DNA of 64,000 nt, taken from positions 1-64,000 of the forward strand of contig UEHQ01000043.1 in the NCBI GenBank assembly GCA_900489925.1, in the 5' to 3' direction. Below are positions 15,910-25,310 of this stretch, piece after piece. The notes under the pieces were generated by a model. The model made no database searches, was not told the origin of the DNA, and saw only the letters and a program-made list of their open reading frames with translations. Position 1 is the first letter of the stretch. Each line of letters begins with the position of its first letter. The DNA is from Hyphomicrobiales bacterium (GTDB lineage: Bacteria > Pseudomonadota > Alphaproteobacteria > Rhizobiales > Rhizobiaceae). The translations under genes and the position numbers were made by a program.

Positions 15910-16176
15910 TGACCAGCGGCGCCTTCATAGACCGGCCCATCTTATTGCGCAAGCACCAAAATTCAAAAGCGGGCGCATTTTTTACACTGCGATGACAGGC
16001 GCTGAAGTGCAGTCGAGGTGAAGCAAAAAGCCACACCCCGGGCAAATTTTGCATTTGCGAACAGGAGCCGATTTTCTTTTGCCGGGTTACGCGCTAAAGG
16101 CCTGATCGGGACACGCAGAACCGCTGCGCAGACAGTGATTCCCGCATTGAATGCGCGCCATTTCAGGGACGATACG

Positions 16177-16590
16177 ATGAAACTCCGCACCTTTGCAGCG
16201 GCCGGGCTTGCTATTACGCTGGCCGGCTGCACGACCATTCCGACTGCCGCCGATCCGATCTCCAGCCGCTGGGTTGGCCAGTCGGCCGGCAAGTTCTTTG
16301 CCGCCTTCGGCCCCCCGCTCACCGATGCCGACACGGGCAACGGTAACGTCTACACTTGGAAGGGCGGCTACAAGACGGTCACGGTTCCGGCAAAGTACGC
16401 CGATGGCGCCGACGGCAAGCGCGGCAAGCAGATCTCCCCGGCCCGCAAGCAATACCTGCGCTGCCAGGCCGAAATCACGACGAATTCGGATTACACGATC
16501 CGCACCATTCGCGTTTCCGGCGACGTACCTGGCGTCAACGGCCCATCCTACTGCGCGGAGTTCCTCGCGCCGGCCCAGCCAGCGTCGTAG
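16177..16590 (+). CDS. Small lipoprotein of unknown function
   Basis: 137 aa with a lipoprotein signal MKLRTFAAAGLAITLAGC (lipobox LAGC, Cys18). The mature part (SRWVGQSAGKFFAAFGPP, NVYTWKGGYKTV, two further cysteines) resembles uncharacterised rhizobial lipoproteins. ATG 16177 is the only start giving a proper lipobox; AGGGA lies eight bases upstream. The longer open frame to 16018 has no signal. It is flanked by tRNA-Pro and a strong terminator, so monocistronic. Confidence 0.82.
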   Translation: MKLRTFAAAGLAITLAGCTTIPTAADPISSRWVGQSAGKFFAAFGPPLTDADTGNGNVYTWKGGYKTVTVPAKYADGADGKRGKQISPARKQYLRCQAEITTNSDYTIRTIRVSGDVPGVNGPSYCAEFLAPAQPAS

Positions 16591-16609
16591 ATGCGAACAA
16601 GCTAACGAC

Positions 16610-16634
16610 AAAAGGCGGCCTGAGGCCGCCTTTT
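16610..16634 (+). terminator. Strong Rho-independent terminator
   Basis: AAAAGGCGGCC / GGCCGCCTTTT, 11-bp perfect stem with a three-base loop (TGA), 19 bases after the lipoprotein stop. The 199 bases that follow, up to 16833, hold no identifiable gene. Confidence 0.92.
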
Positions 16635-16833
16635 GCATTCGGGCCGATAGTCGCCATGTAGCTATTGCCCAATCACTACCGCATGCCGAGAAATGCACGC
16701 TATGCTGAGCGGTCGCGCGTGCACCGACGAAATACAAGGCCTCGAAGGGGGTAGAAGACCTACTTATTAACAGCTTCTAATTTTCAGTCGGATCACGCAT
16801 GTTAACACCATTTCTGTCAAAATCGCTTGGTCC

Positions 16834-18189
16834 ATGAACGCTTCAACCTCTCAAGAAACTTCAATTGAAGTAGCTTCGGCAGGCGGGAGCGCGTCGTCGT
16901 CCAACGCTTATGTGATCGCAGTTCAGGCCGCCGCCTACCGTCTATCCGACAGCTCTTTTGCGATGGAAGGTGCCTTTTCCCATCATCTTAGGGAACTCAG
17001 GTCGCAACTCGGCAAACATGCTGACAAAGTCATACTGATTGCACCAGAACTCAGCCGGGAAGATTTCGACAGCAACCCGTCGCTCGACATCATCACGGCC
17101 GACGAGGGAATTGTGATGGCCTCCACATATCCGGCCAGCGCATCCGCAAAGGAGTTCTGGTTCCGGCATGTGCCTCGGCTGGTGGGCGTTATCAATCGAA
17201 CAGTTGGCGAAGCGGTCGTCGTTCATTCGGGATTGTCTCACGATACCTGGCGACCGATACTCTTGTTGGTAAATATCACCGCGTGGCTCCACAAGAAGCC
17301 CCTGTTGTTCGTCGTCGATATTGATTTTCGGCACACCACCCGCCGATTCCGCCAGCTCGGCATATGGGGCCGCAAGAACTATCTGACGAATCGGCTCATA
17401 CACGATCCGCTACGCTGGCTTCAAGTTTCGCTGGCGGTTAGACTGTCGAAACTTGTGCTCCTGAAGGGCCATCAGTTGGTGCGTGACTTTGGTGGTGGCC
17501 AAGCCAGCGTAAAGTACTTCCTCGACACAGCACACACGGCGGAACAGGTTTTATCCGAAGACGAGTTGAACCAGCGCCTGTCGTGGCTTTCCGACAGGAC
17601 GCAGCCGCTGCAGCTCACCTACTTTGGTCGGTTGGTGTCTTACAAAGGCATAAACCTCGCCATTGAGGCCATCCGTTTGGCGCGTGCCAAAGGCAAAGAC
17701 ATCCGGTTGACGATCATTGGGGATGGTCCGGAGCTCGCTTCACTTCGCCGACAGGTGGACGATGCGGGACTGTCGGAGGCTGTAAGCTTCACGCCGGCCG
17801 TAAAATACGGTGAGCCACTGTTTCGTCTGCTGTCGAATTTTCATGCCTCTGTCGCGTGCCCGTTGGTGGAGGATACACCTCGCTCGGCTTTCGATTCCAT
17901 GGCAAGAGGATTGCCGATCGTGGCGTTCGATCTCGACTATTTCAAAGATCTCGCGGAGATGAGCGGCGCGGTAAACACCGCCGCCTGGCCATCACCGGAG
18001 AAGCTCGCGGACGCCTTCATCGCACTCGGCGCAGATAGAACCGCGCTGATGGAACAGACGCGCAAGGCAGTGGCCTTCGCGAAGGCCAATACGCAGCAGA
18101 TCTGGATGGAACGACGACAGGCTTGGCTGATGGAATATGTCTTGAACGACGCACCAGCGACCAACAGCGAACAACAGCAACAACATTGA
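16834..18189 (+). CDS. GT4-type glycosyltransferase (group 1, GT-B fold)
   Basis: 451-aa protein with no signal peptide. The C-terminal half has the group 1 pattern: LQLTYFGRLVSYKGINLAIEA (acceptor/donor cleft), LTIIGDGPELASLRR, and the EX7E-type region around CPLVEDTPRSAFDSMARGLPIVAFD, where the first acidic residue is kept (E-D-T-P). The tail ends in five glutamines and a histidine. Likely adds a sugar to a surface polysaccharide or glycolipid; donor and acceptor are unknown. No polysaccharide cluster surrounds it; tRNA-Gln lies just downstream. The start ATG 16834 has no clear ribosome site. Confidence 0.8.
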   Translation: MNASTSQETSIEVASAGGSASSSNAYVIAVQAAAYRLSDSSFAMEGAFSHHLRELRSQLGKHADKVILIAPELSREDFDSNPSLDIITADEGIVMASTYPASASAKEFWFRHVPRLVGVINRTVGEAVVVHSGLSHDTWRPILLLVNITAWLHKKPLLFVVDIDFRHTTRRFRQLGIWGRKNYLTNRLIHDPLRWLQVSLAVRLSKLVLLKGHQLVRDFGGGQASVKYFLDTAHTAEQVLSEDELNQRLSWLSDRTQPLQLTYFGRLVSYKGINLAIEAIRLARAKGKDIRLTIIGDGPELASLRRQVDDAGLSEAVSFTPAVKYGEPLFRLLSNFHASVACPLVEDTPRSAFDSMARGLPIVAFDLDYFKDLAEMSGAVNTAAWPSPEKLADAFIALGADRTALMEQTRKAVAFAKANTQQIWMERRQAWLMEYVLNDAPATNSEQQQQH

Positions 18190-18257
18190 CGCTATCGACA
18201 GCCATCGAGAAATCTCGGCTGACTGAAACCGACCCATCTTATGCAGCTGCATTTAGG

Positions 18258-18332
18258 TGGCTGGGGCGCCAGGATTCGAACCTGGGAATGCCGGTACCAA
18301 AAACCGGTGCCTTACCGCTTGGCGACGCCCCA
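18258..18332 (-). tRNA. tRNA-Gln (anticodon UUG)
   Basis: 75-base cloverleaf on the minus strand: acceptor TGGGGCG/CGCCCCA, anticodon stem CCGGT/ACCGG with loop TTTTGGT (anticodon TTG), T-loop TTCGAAT, encoded CCA at 18258-18260. Confidence 0.95.
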
Positions 18333-18491
18333 ACAGAGCTTGGCAGCGAAGGCCGCTTGCCAAATCGACGCCTGATTAGCAAAGCTCGCTTGACGTCACA
18401 ATCATTAAGTTTCGAGCGCGGCATATTTCTGTGCGCTTTCTTCGTCGCCATGTTAGGTGTTCGGACAGTGACTGCACACCCCGGAGTGACG

Positions 18492-18788
18492 ATGAGCCAA
18501 TACCGCGCCCGCCCGCCTGCCCTTGCGACCATCCTGCTCGACGACGCGGTGGTGCGGATCACGCGCTGGGATTTCGAGCCGGGAGCCGATACCGGCGTCC
18601 ACACGCATGGAATGGGCTATGTCGTCGTGCCGATGACGGATTGTCAGTTCCTGCTCGAGGAAAAGGACGGCAGCCGCAGGGTCGACATCGCAAAGGGCGC
18701 CGCCTATCGGCGCGACGCCGGCATGGAACACAATGTCGTCAATGCTGGCGACGAACCCATGTCCTTCATCGAGATCGAATACAAATAA
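18492..18788 (+). CDS. Small single-domain cupin protein
   Basis: 98 aa, ATG 18492 with GGAG six bases upstream. The cupin core is complete: GVHTHGMGYVVVPMTD (two metal-ligand histidines), LLEEKDGSRR, and GMEHNVVNAGDEPMSFIEIE (third histidine). The protein is too short to name an enzyme; such cupins may be isomerases, dioxygenases or sensors. It lies 32 bases upstream of the metallo-beta-lactamase-fold gene and likely shares its transcript, starting just past tRNA-Gln. Confidence 0.82.
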   Translation: MSQYRARPPALATILLDDAVVRITRWDFEPGADTGVHTHGMGYVVVPMTDCQFLLEEKDGSRRVDIAKGAAYRRDAGMEHNVVNAGDEPMSFIEIEYK

Positions 18789-18820
18789 GTATTGCGACCT
18801 CACGGCCACATGGACGCAAC

Positions 18821-19738
18821 ATGGCGAACCCGGAATTCAACCGTGCCTTCGAACCGGCCTACGGGCAGCCCGTGGCCGTCGCCCCGCATGTCCAGCGCAT
18901 CACGGCCAACAATCCCAGCCCCTTCACTTTTCACGGGACGAACAGCTATATCGTCGGTGACCGGTCGGTCGCGGTGATCGATCCCGGGCCCGAGGACGAC
19001 GACCATTTTCAGGCATTGCTCGCGGCGCTCGAGGGTCGCGAGGTCACCCATATTCTTGTCAGCCACACGCATCGTGACCACTCGCCGCTGGCCAGGCGCC
19101 TGCAGGCTGCCACCGGAGCCCGGATCGTCGCGGAGGGGCCGCATCGGGCGGCGCGCCTGCTGCATGAAGGCGAGGTCAACCCCTTCGCTGAAAGTTCCGA
19201 CATTGATTTTCGGCCGGACTTCGCAATCGACGATGGCGAGACCATCGACGGCGATGGCTGGCACCTGACGGCTGTTCACACGCCCGGGCACACGGCAAAC
19301 CACACCGCTTTCGCGCTGGCTGGAACCGGCGTCCTGTTTTGCGCCGATCACGTCATGGCCTGGGCAACCTCGATTGTCGCGCCGCCGGATGGTTCGATGA
19401 CGGATTATATGAAGTCCCTCGACAAGCTTATCGAGCGGCATGATCGCCTGCTGCTTCCGGGGCATGGCGGCCCGGTCAAGAAACCGGTGTCATTCATGCG
19501 CGCACTGAAGACCCATCGGCGCATGCGAGAACGCGCCGTGCTCGGGCGCATCCGCGCGGGCGATAGCTCCATTCCCGACATGGTGAAGGTGATCTACCGG
19601 GATACCGATCCGCGCCTGCATGGTGCCGCTGCCCTTTCCGTGCTCGCCCATATCGAGGATCTGATCGAGCGCGGCGAAGTCACGACCGACGGTCCCCCTC
19701 ACCTGCTCGGCCGATACAGACCGACGGCCCGGAGGTAA
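18821..19738 (+). CDS. Metallo-beta-lactamase-fold hydrolase (LACTB2/glyoxalase II-like)
   Basis: 305-aa zinc hydrolase. The metal motif HTHRDHS (HxHxDH), HTPGHTANHTAF and CADHVMAWATSIV are present, with a C-terminal winged-helix-like extension (VLAHIEDLIERGEV) typical of LACTB2-type proteins. The substrate may be a thioester or RNA; it cannot be fixed here. ATG 18821 begins MANPEFNRAFEPAYGQP. The next gene starts three bases past its stop, so these genes form an operon with the cupin upstream. Confidence 0.88.
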   Translation: MANPEFNRAFEPAYGQPVAVAPHVQRITANNPSPFTFHGTNSYIVGDRSVAVIDPGPEDDDHFQALLAALEGREVTHILVSHTHRDHSPLARRLQAATGARIVAEGPHRAARLLHEGEVNPFAESSDIDFRPDFAIDDGETIDGDGWHLTAVHTPGHTANHTAFALAGTGVLFCADHVMAWATSIVAPPDGSMTDYMKSLDKLIERHDRLLLPGHGGPVKKPVSFMRALKTHRRMRERAVLGRIRAGDSSIPDMVKVIYRDTDPRLHGAAALSVLAHIEDLIERGEVTTDGPPHLLGRYRPTARR

Positions 19739-19741
19739 CCC

Positions 19742-20190
19742 GTGCCGGCAGATTACAGCTATCGCGAGGATGCCACCGTTCCGGCGTTTGCCGACGACAA
19801 TCCGCTGATCGTCTTCGACGGGGAATGCGTGTTCTGCTGGCCTGGGTTCAATTCGCGCTCAAGCACGACAAGGCCGGGCGGTATCGCTTCCTGGCAGCAC
19901 AGTCGCCGCTGGGTGCTGCGCTCTACCGGCACTACGGGCTGGATGACCGCGACTATGAAACCAATATCCTAATCGAAAACGGCCAGGCGTTCTTCAAGGC
20001 GGACGGATCGATCCGGATGATTGCCGGGCTCGGGAGCCCTTGGTCCGCGGTCCGGATCTTTCGCCTCTTGCCGCGCAAGCTGCGCGATAGCCTTTATGAA
20101 TTCGTGGCGCGCAACCGGCTGCGCATTGCAGGACGACGCGCGAGCTGCTTCGTGCCGACGCCCGAGCAGCGGAACCGGTTCCTTGGATAG
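19742..20190 (+). pseudogene. DCC-family thiol-disulfide protein (DUF393), frameshifted
   Basis: The GTG start at 19742 has GGAGG six bases upstream and opens frame 1 with LIVFDGECVFCW, the DGxCxxC redox motif of the DCC family. Frame 1 then loses homology; from 19843 the family sequence continues in the next frame (WVQFALKHDKAGRYRFLAAQ ... ASCFVPTPEQRNRFLG). Five bases (19838-19842, TGGCC) stand where six are needed, so one base is missing between FC and WVQF. The rest of the gene is intact and well conserved in codon use. It is either a recent inactivation or a sequencing error. It is the third gene of the cupin-hydrolase unit. Confidence 0.88.
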
Positions 20191-20205
20191 CCCTGAGCCG
20201 GTAGG

Positions 20206-21111
20206 CTAGCTGCCCGCGATGCCGAGCAGTTCGGAATCGAGCGCCTTCAGGTAGTTCTCCGCAATGTCGGCGCTGAAGCCGAGATCATACGGGCCGTAAC
20301 GGGAGGCAACGCGAACATCGACGAATGTGGTCTCGGCCTCCTCGCGCAGACGGATGATGACGTCGAAGCGCAGGCCGAGGACGAGGGTTCGTGTTTCACC
20401 CTGCAAGGTCACGCCGTTGGCGCGGCGAATGAGCTGGGCGACGTCGTCGTCATAGGGACGTGGCGTCGGCACGGGAACGGCCTCCGGCGCGTCGGCAACT
20501 GCGCCGTCCTCCGCCTGCGGCTTGACCGGCTTGTCCTCAGGATCCCGCGACGGTTCGCTGTCACCCTCGGCGTGGGTAATCCGGATGCCGCTTTGCTTGG
20601 CAACCTTTTTCACGGCCTCGAGCACGCGATCGATGGCGCCGTCATAGCGGCGGCCGGTGAGTTCCGGATAGGCCTCGAGTTGCTTTTCGCGATCGTCAGC
20701 CGTGATATCGGGACGCGGCAGCCAGATTTGATCGGCCTTGGGCGGCTTCAGCCACTCGGGCTGGGACACCAGATCTGTCGACACGTCATAGATTGCCGGC
20801 AGCGCGAAATAGCGTTCAAGCGCAAGCCCACCAAGCACCAGGGGCAGCGCCGCGAAGATCAGCGCCTTCATGGCATCCTGCCCGCCTTCGGCTCCTGTCA
20901 GCCACAGGCTTCGCAGCCCGGTAAAGGCCAGGAACGTTGCCAGCAGCGCCAGACCGGCGGAGACGAGCAGAACCAGTACGAGATAAGGCGTCGCAAGGCC
21001 GACGAAGCGATGGCCGACCAGGCCTGCCAGGCAAAGTACCAGCGCAAATGCCCCGAAGCGCCGCGAAAAGCGGGCGGCACTGGAAACGGGGCGGTCGAAA
21101 CGGATTGCCAT
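20206..21111 (-). CDS. DUF1499-family membrane protein
   Basis: 301 aa. Three N-terminal hydrophobic segments (about residues 18-37, 40-63 and 84-100) are followed by a soluble domain with the DUF1499 signature IYDVSTDLVSQPEWLKPP and RYDGAIDRVLEAVKKVAKQ. A Pro/Asp/Glu-rich linker (about 180-215) interrupts the domain before VDVRVASRYGPYDLGFSADI, which is conserved in the family. The function is unknown. ATG 21111 is used; the alternative upstream codon is TTG. It converges on the DCC-family gene. Confidence 0.78.
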   Translation of the reverse strand: MAIRFDRPVSSAARFSRRFGAFALVLCLAGLVGHRFVGLATPYLVLVLLVSAGLALLATFLAFTGLRSLWLTGAEGGQDAMKALIFAALPLVLGGLALERYFALPAIYDVSTDLVSQPEWLKPPKADQIWLPRPDITADDREKQLEAYPELTGRRYDGAIDRVLEAVKKVAKQSGIRITHAEGDSEPSRDPEDKPVKPQAEDGAVADAPEAVPVPTPRPYDDDVAQLIRRANGVTLQGETRTLVLGLRFDVIIRLREEAETTFVDVRVASRYGPYDLGFSADIAENYLKALDSELLGIAGS

Positions 21112-21331
21112 CAAACTTACCGGTTACTCGCAAGCGGCGCGTCCCGCATGAACACGCAAATCGCCCATGACTCTGTTTAGTGCAAGATTCGCTTAAATTG
21201 AAACGGTTGTCTCGAAAGAGCGCCCGCAATCCACGGCGAAGACGACGATGGCATGCTTGAGCATTTTCTGATATTCCCTATCTGTCGCAGTATGGCGACC
21301 TCCGCTTGGCAGGACAAACAGGAGAAGAGCA

Positions 21332-21718
21332 ATGATTGCACCAGAGCTCGCAGCGGACACGCAGGCGCCGATGCTAGGCCCTATCGATCCCGGCGACGCT
21401 TTCTTGCCGATGGAACTTCTCGAGCTTGAACTTTCGCTCGAGACCTACAACGGCGACGCGGACTTCTGCGAAGCTGTGAGGGTTGCGTCCACCCGGGCCG
21501 GCGGCGAATTTCTCTTCGACCTTCCGGCCGACGGGCTGATGGACAATTGCAAGAGAATTGCCGTTCTGCGCATCCCCTCAGCCGAGGCAGGGACGCGCAT
21601 CGTTCTTGCCGTGCTCGATCAGAATGGAATGGAAATCCGTATCGAGGCGCCCCCGCCGGAAAGCGGCAACCTCGTTCAATTCGCCGAGGCGTTCATCACC
21701 GTTCTCGAGCGGTTCTGA
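21332..21718 (+). CDS. Hypothetical protein
   Basis: 128-aa acidic protein (many Glu/Asp, few Lys) with no signal peptide, membrane segment or recognised domain. It has short hydrophobic strands (RIAVLRIP, TRIVLAVLD) suggestive of a small alpha/beta fold. ATG 21332 has GGAG eight bases upstream. It ends one base before the stop of the convergent zinc-ribbon gene. Confidence 0.65.
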   Translation: MIAPELAADTQAPMLGPIDPGDAFLPMELLELELSLETYNGDADFCEAVRVASTRAGGEFLFDLPADGLMDNCKRIAVLRIPSAEAGTRIVLAVLDQNGMEIRIEAPPPESGNLVQFAEAFITVLERF

Positions 21719-21719
21719 A

Positions 21720-21965
21720 TCAATCGCGGCCGGCTGCGGCCTCTGCCAGGCTCCTGAACGGGAACTTGCGCCCGCATTCGCATTTGATCACGCAGGTTTC
21801 CTGGTGGTTCGATGCGCGCTGGATGAACAGGCCGCGCGGCAGATGATCGACGGTGAAGCCCGGATGCTTGCGCTTGGGGTCGTCGATTTCCGACGCTTCG
21901 GCAAAACCGCTGTTGCCGCATTGCGGGCAGGTCAGCTTTTTCGAGAATCGATCACGTAATGCCAT
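21720..21965 (-). CDS. Small zinc-ribbon protein
   Basis: 81 aa. Two cysteine pairs, LTCPQCGNSG and CVIKCECGRKF, are spaced as a zinc ribbon. No enzyme motif is visible; such proteins may bind nucleic acid or a partner. ATG 21965 (MALRDRF) is favoured over a frame open to 22139 because GGAAGG lies about seven bases upstream and the region before it has no homology-like features. Confidence 0.7.
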   Translation of the reverse strand: MALRDRFSKKLTCPQCGNSGFAEASEIDDPKRKHPGFTVDHLPRGLFIQRASNHQETCVIKCECGRKFPFRSLAEAAAGRD

Positions 21966-22025
21966 GCATGCCTTCCACTCGTGCGAAGCAGCCTTCTTAC
22001 AGGCGATCGGCCCGAGGTGAAAGCA

Positions 22026-22050
22026 GGAACCAAGCTTTGTGTGCAGCGTT
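22026..22050 (+). promoter_or_regulatory. EcfG/RpoE2-type stress promoter
   Basis: GGAAC (22026-22030), 16-base spacer, CGTT (22047-22050). It points to the gene at 22152 with a leader of about 95 bases. Confidence 0.65.
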
Positions 22051-22151
22051 TTAGGTGAAACCACGCGGTCGAGACGGGCCCCGTCTTTGGCGGTTGACGA
22101 GCGCAACCGGATGGCTTCATCTAAGTTCCACGGGTTCACAACTTCGAAGAC

Positions 22152-22439
22152 ATGACAATGCGCAAGCTTACCCTCTTTTTCGCCCTTGCCACGACGGCAA
22201 TCGGCTTGGCTACCTGCCAGACGATGACGCCGGAGGAACGGCGTGCCGCCGACGAACGGCAGTGCATGAGCTACGGCTTCAAGCGCGGCACGGACGGCTT
22301 TGCCGCATGCCTACAGCGGATCGACCTCGATCGCCGCGCGCAGGCCCGCTACAACAGCGACATGGTCATGATGGATATGTCCTACGGTATCGGCGGCCCC
22401 TATTACGGCGGGCCGTACTACTATCGCCATCATCACTGA
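22152..22439 (+). CDS. Small exported protein with Cys-rich motif, probable lipoprotein
   Basis: 95 aa. The N-terminal hydrophobic segment LTLFFALATTAIGLATC is a signal peptide; LATC is near but not equal to the canonical lipobox. The conserved block TPEERRAADERQCMSYGF and GFAACLQRIDLDRRAQ holds two more cysteines; the C-terminus is Gly/Tyr-rich and ends YYYRHHH, possibly metal-binding. Similar small proteins occur in rhizobia without known function. An EcfG-type promoter lies upstream. It converges on ppdK, overlapping its stop by seven bases. Confidence 0.75.
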   Translation: MTMRKLTLFFALATTAIGLATCQTMTPEERRAADERQCMSYGFKRGTDGFAACLQRIDLDRRAQARYNSDMVMMDMSYGIGGPYYGGPYYYRHHH

Positions 22440-25099
22440 TTGTTGCGCAGCACTGCCTGCGCGGCCGCCAGTCTCGCGATCGGCACGCGGAACGGCGAGC
22501 ACGACACATAGTCGAGCCCGATCTCTTCGCAGAAGTGGATCGATGCTGGATCGCCGCCATGTTCGCCGCAGATGCCGAGCTTCATGTCGTTGCGCGTGCG
22601 CCTGCCACGCTCGGCCGCGATACGGATCAATTCGCCGACCCCGTCGAAATCCAGCGAGATGAAGGGGTCGTGCTCGATAATGCCCTTGCGCTGATAGGTC
22701 GGGATGAAGGCCGAGGCATCGTCACGTGAGATGCCAAACGTCGTCTGCGTCAGGTCGTTCGTTCCGAAGGAGAAGAACTCAGCCGCTTCGGCGATGACGT
22801 GGGCGCGCAACGCCGCGCGCGGCAGCTCGATCATCGTACCGACCAGGTAGTCGATGCGCATGCCCGCTTCCGTCATGACATCCTGGGCAATCGCATCGAT
22901 GCGCTCCTTGACGTAGTCGAGCTCGGAGCGAAGGCCGACCAGCGGCACCATGATTTCGGGGACCACGGCCGCGCCCGTCTCGTGGGCGGCAGCGACAGCA
23001 GCTTCGAAGATCGCGCGCGCCTGCATCTCGACAATCTCGGGATAGGAGATGGCAAGACGGCAGCCGCGATGACCCAGCATGGGGTTGAATTCGTGCAGGG
23101 CATCGACACGCTGGCGCAACGCGGCGGGCTCCATGCCCATGGCCGCCGCGACATCGGCGATTTCCTCATCGGTATTCGGTAGGAACTCGTGCAACGGCGG
23201 ATCGAGCAAGCGGATCGTGACCGGCAATCCGTGCATGACGTTGAAGAGACCGGTGAAATCGAGCCGCTGGATCGGCAACAGCTGGTCCAGCGCGGCGCGG
23301 CGCCCCTTCTCGTCCTCGGCCAGGATCATTTCGCGCATGACATGGATGCGCTCGCCTTCGAAGAACATATGCTCGGTGCGGCAGAGGCCAATGCCTTCGG
23401 CGCCGAACGAGCGGGCAGCGCGTGCATCCGCCGGCGTATCGGCATTCGTGCGCACGGTCATCCGGCGCGCGCCATCGGCCCACCGCATGATGCGCCCGAA
23501 ATCACCGGAAAGCTCCGGCTGCACCATCTGCACTTCGCCCTTGAGAACCTGTCCGGCCGAGCCATCGATGGTGATGACATCGCCTTTCTTGAGCGTCACG
23601 CCGACGCCGATCACGCGCTCGTTGCGGGCATCGATACGCATCGTGCCGGCGCCGACGACACAAGGGATCCCCATGCCGCGAGCGACCACGGCCGCGTGGC
23701 TGGTCATGCCGCCGCGAGTCGTCAGGATGCCTTCGGCGGCATGCATGCCATGAATATCCTCGGGGCTTGTCTCGACCCTGAGCAGGATGACCTTGCGGCC
23801 CTCCTCCGATGCAGCCACCGCTTCCTCTGCCGTAAACACGATTTCGCCTGTCGCCGCACCCGGCGAGGCCGGCAAACCCGTGCCGATCACTTCGCGCGCC
23901 ACCCGCGGATCGATCGTCGGATGCAGGAGTTGGTCGAGCGACGAGGGTTCGATGCGCAGAACGGCTTCAGCCTCGCTGATCACCTTCTCGTCCACCATGT
24001 CGACGGCGATCTTCATTGCCGCGCGGGTCGAGCGCTTGCCGGAGCGCGTCTGCAGCATCCAGAGCTTTCCGCGCTCGATGGTGAACTCGATATCCTGCAT
24101 GTCGCGGTAGTGCGATTCCAGCTGACCGCAGATGCGCGACAATTCCTTGAACGCCTCCGGCATCAGCTTTTCCATCGACGGCCGGTCGGAACCGGAACTG
24201 ATGCGCCCGTCTTCGGTGATGCTCTGCGGGGTGCGGATGCCGGCAACGACATCCTCGCCCTGCGCGTTCACGAGAAACTCGCCATAGAGTGTCTTTTCGC
24301 CGGTCGACGGGTTGCGGGTAAAAGCGACACCGGTCGCCGACGCGTTGCCGAGATTGCCGAAAACCATCGCCTGGATGTTGACCGCCGTTCCCCACATCTC
24401 GGGGATATTGTGCAGGTGGCGATAGGTCACGGCCCGCGCGCTCATCCAGCTGGAGAAGACGGCGCCAACGGCGCCCCACAGCTGGATCTCGGGATCCTGG
24501 GGAAACTCCTCGCCCAGTTCCTCTTCTATGATGCCTTTGTAGAGCGAGACGACATGCTGCCACTCGGCGGCGCTCAATTCCGTATCGAACTCATGGCCGA
24601 GACGGGCTTTTTCATCTTCGAGGATTTCCTCAAAGACATCATTGTCCAGCCCCATGACGACATCGGCATACATCTGGATGAAGCGGCGATAGCTGTCCCA
24701 GGCAAAGCGCGCATCGCCGGCATCGTGGCCAAGCGCCTGAACCGTATCGTCGTTCAGGCCGAGGTTTAAAACGGTATCCATCATTCCGGGCATCGATACC
24801 CGCGCGCCGGAACGGACCGACAGCAGCAAGGGCTTCTGGCCAGCGCCGAAGCGCCGCCCTGTTATGGCTTCGATGCCCGCAATACCAACGCGGACCTGCT
24901 CCTTGAGCGCTTCGGCAATCCGCCGCCCATCCTTGTAGTAGGCACTGCAGGCGTCGGCGATGATGGTGAGGCCAGGAGGAACAGGCAGGCCAAGGCTGCA
25001 CATCTCGGCAAGGTTCGCCCCCTTGCCTCCGAGTCGCTCGCGATCAACGGCACGCCCCTCCGCCTTACCGTCGCCGAATGTGTAGACCCACTTGGTCAT
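22433..25099 (-). CDS. ppdK: Pyruvate, phosphate dikinase
   Basis: 888-aa enzyme interconverting pyruvate + ATP + Pi with PEP + AMP + PPi. Domain order: ATP-grasp (GGKGANLAEM at about 25-34), phosphohistidine domain with TTRGGMTSHAAVV (catalytic H468), PEP/pyruvate barrel with FFSFGTNDLTQ and GICGEHGGDP (catalytic C844). The length is standard for bacterial PPDK. ATG 25099 has a G-rich ribosome site (GGGGGGAAG); the open frame runs further upstream without homology. In rhizobia it serves gluconeogenic carbon flow. The 411-base gap to smc holds a strong hairpin at 25242-25274. Confidence 0.97.
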   Translation of the reverse strand: MTKWVYTFGDGKAEGRAVDRERLGGKGANLAEMCSLGLPVPPGLTIIADACSAYYKDGRRIAEALKEQVRVGIAGIEAITGRRFGAGQKPLLLSVRSGARVSMPGMMDTVLNLGLNDDTVQALGHDAGDARFAWDSYRRFIQMYADVVMGLDNDVFEEILEDEKARLGHEFDTELSAAEWQHVVSLYKGIIEEELGEEFPQDPEIQLWGAVGAVFSSWMSARAVTYRHLHNIPEMWGTAVNIQAMVFGNLGNASATGVAFTRNPSTGEKTLYGEFLVNAQGEDVVAGIRTPQSITEDGRISSGSDRPSMEKLMPEAFKELSRICGQLESHYRDMQDIEFTIERGKLWMLQTRSGKRSTRAAMKIAVDMVDEKVISEAEAVLRIEPSSLDQLLHPTIDPRVAREVIGTGLPASPGAATGEIVFTAEEAVAASEEGRKVILLRVETSPEDIHGMHAAEGILTTRGGMTSHAAVVARGMGIPCVVGAGTMRIDARNERVIGVGVTLKKGDVITIDGSAGQVLKGEVQMVQPELSGDFGRIMRWADGARRMTVRTNADTPADARAARSFGAEGIGLCRTEHMFFEGERIHVMREMILAEDEKGRRAALDQLLPIQRLDFTGLFNVMHGLPVTIRLLDPPLHEFLPNTDEEIADVAAAMGMEPAALRQRVDALHEFNPMLGHRGCRLAISYPEIVEMQARAIFEAAVAAAHETGAAVVPEIMVPLVGLRSELDYVKERIDAIAQDVMTEAGMRIDYLVGTMIELPRAALRAHVIAEAAEFFSFGTNDLTQTTFGISRDDASAFIPTYQRKGIIEHDPFISLDFDGVGELIRIAAERGRRTRNDMKLGICGEHGGDPASIHFCEEIGLDYVSCSPFRVPIARLAAAQAVLRNNQ

Positions 25100-25233
25100 C
25101 TTCCCCCCGAACACCAAATCAGAAAACAACTTAATCCGTTGGTGCTCAAATGAAAATCGACAAATACGGCCGAAATGTTGCAGCGCACAAAATTGGCTCA
25201 AATGTGCGTCGATTTGTCGGAGAGAGCGAGAGA

Positions 25234-25310
25234 ACAATAAAGCTTTGCGGGACTGCAACAAAGTCCCGCAAAGCCTTATTTCCGTCCAGCCAGGAAAACC
25301 GGACGGGGGG
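25234..25310 (-). ncRNA. Candidate structured RNA or 3' UTR between smc and ppdK
   Basis: On the minus strand two hairpins are stacked: CCGTCC/GGACGG (25306-25301 with 25287-25282, 13-base loop), then a perfect 13-bp stem GCTTTGCGGGACT/AGTCCCGCAAAGC (25274-25242, 7-base loop) followed by TTTATTGTT, an intrinsic terminator. It is about 235 bases past the smc stop, far for a simple terminator, leaving room for a small RNA of up to about 250 bases in 25242-25510. No convincing promoter was identified; it may just end smc transcripts. Confidence 0.35.
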
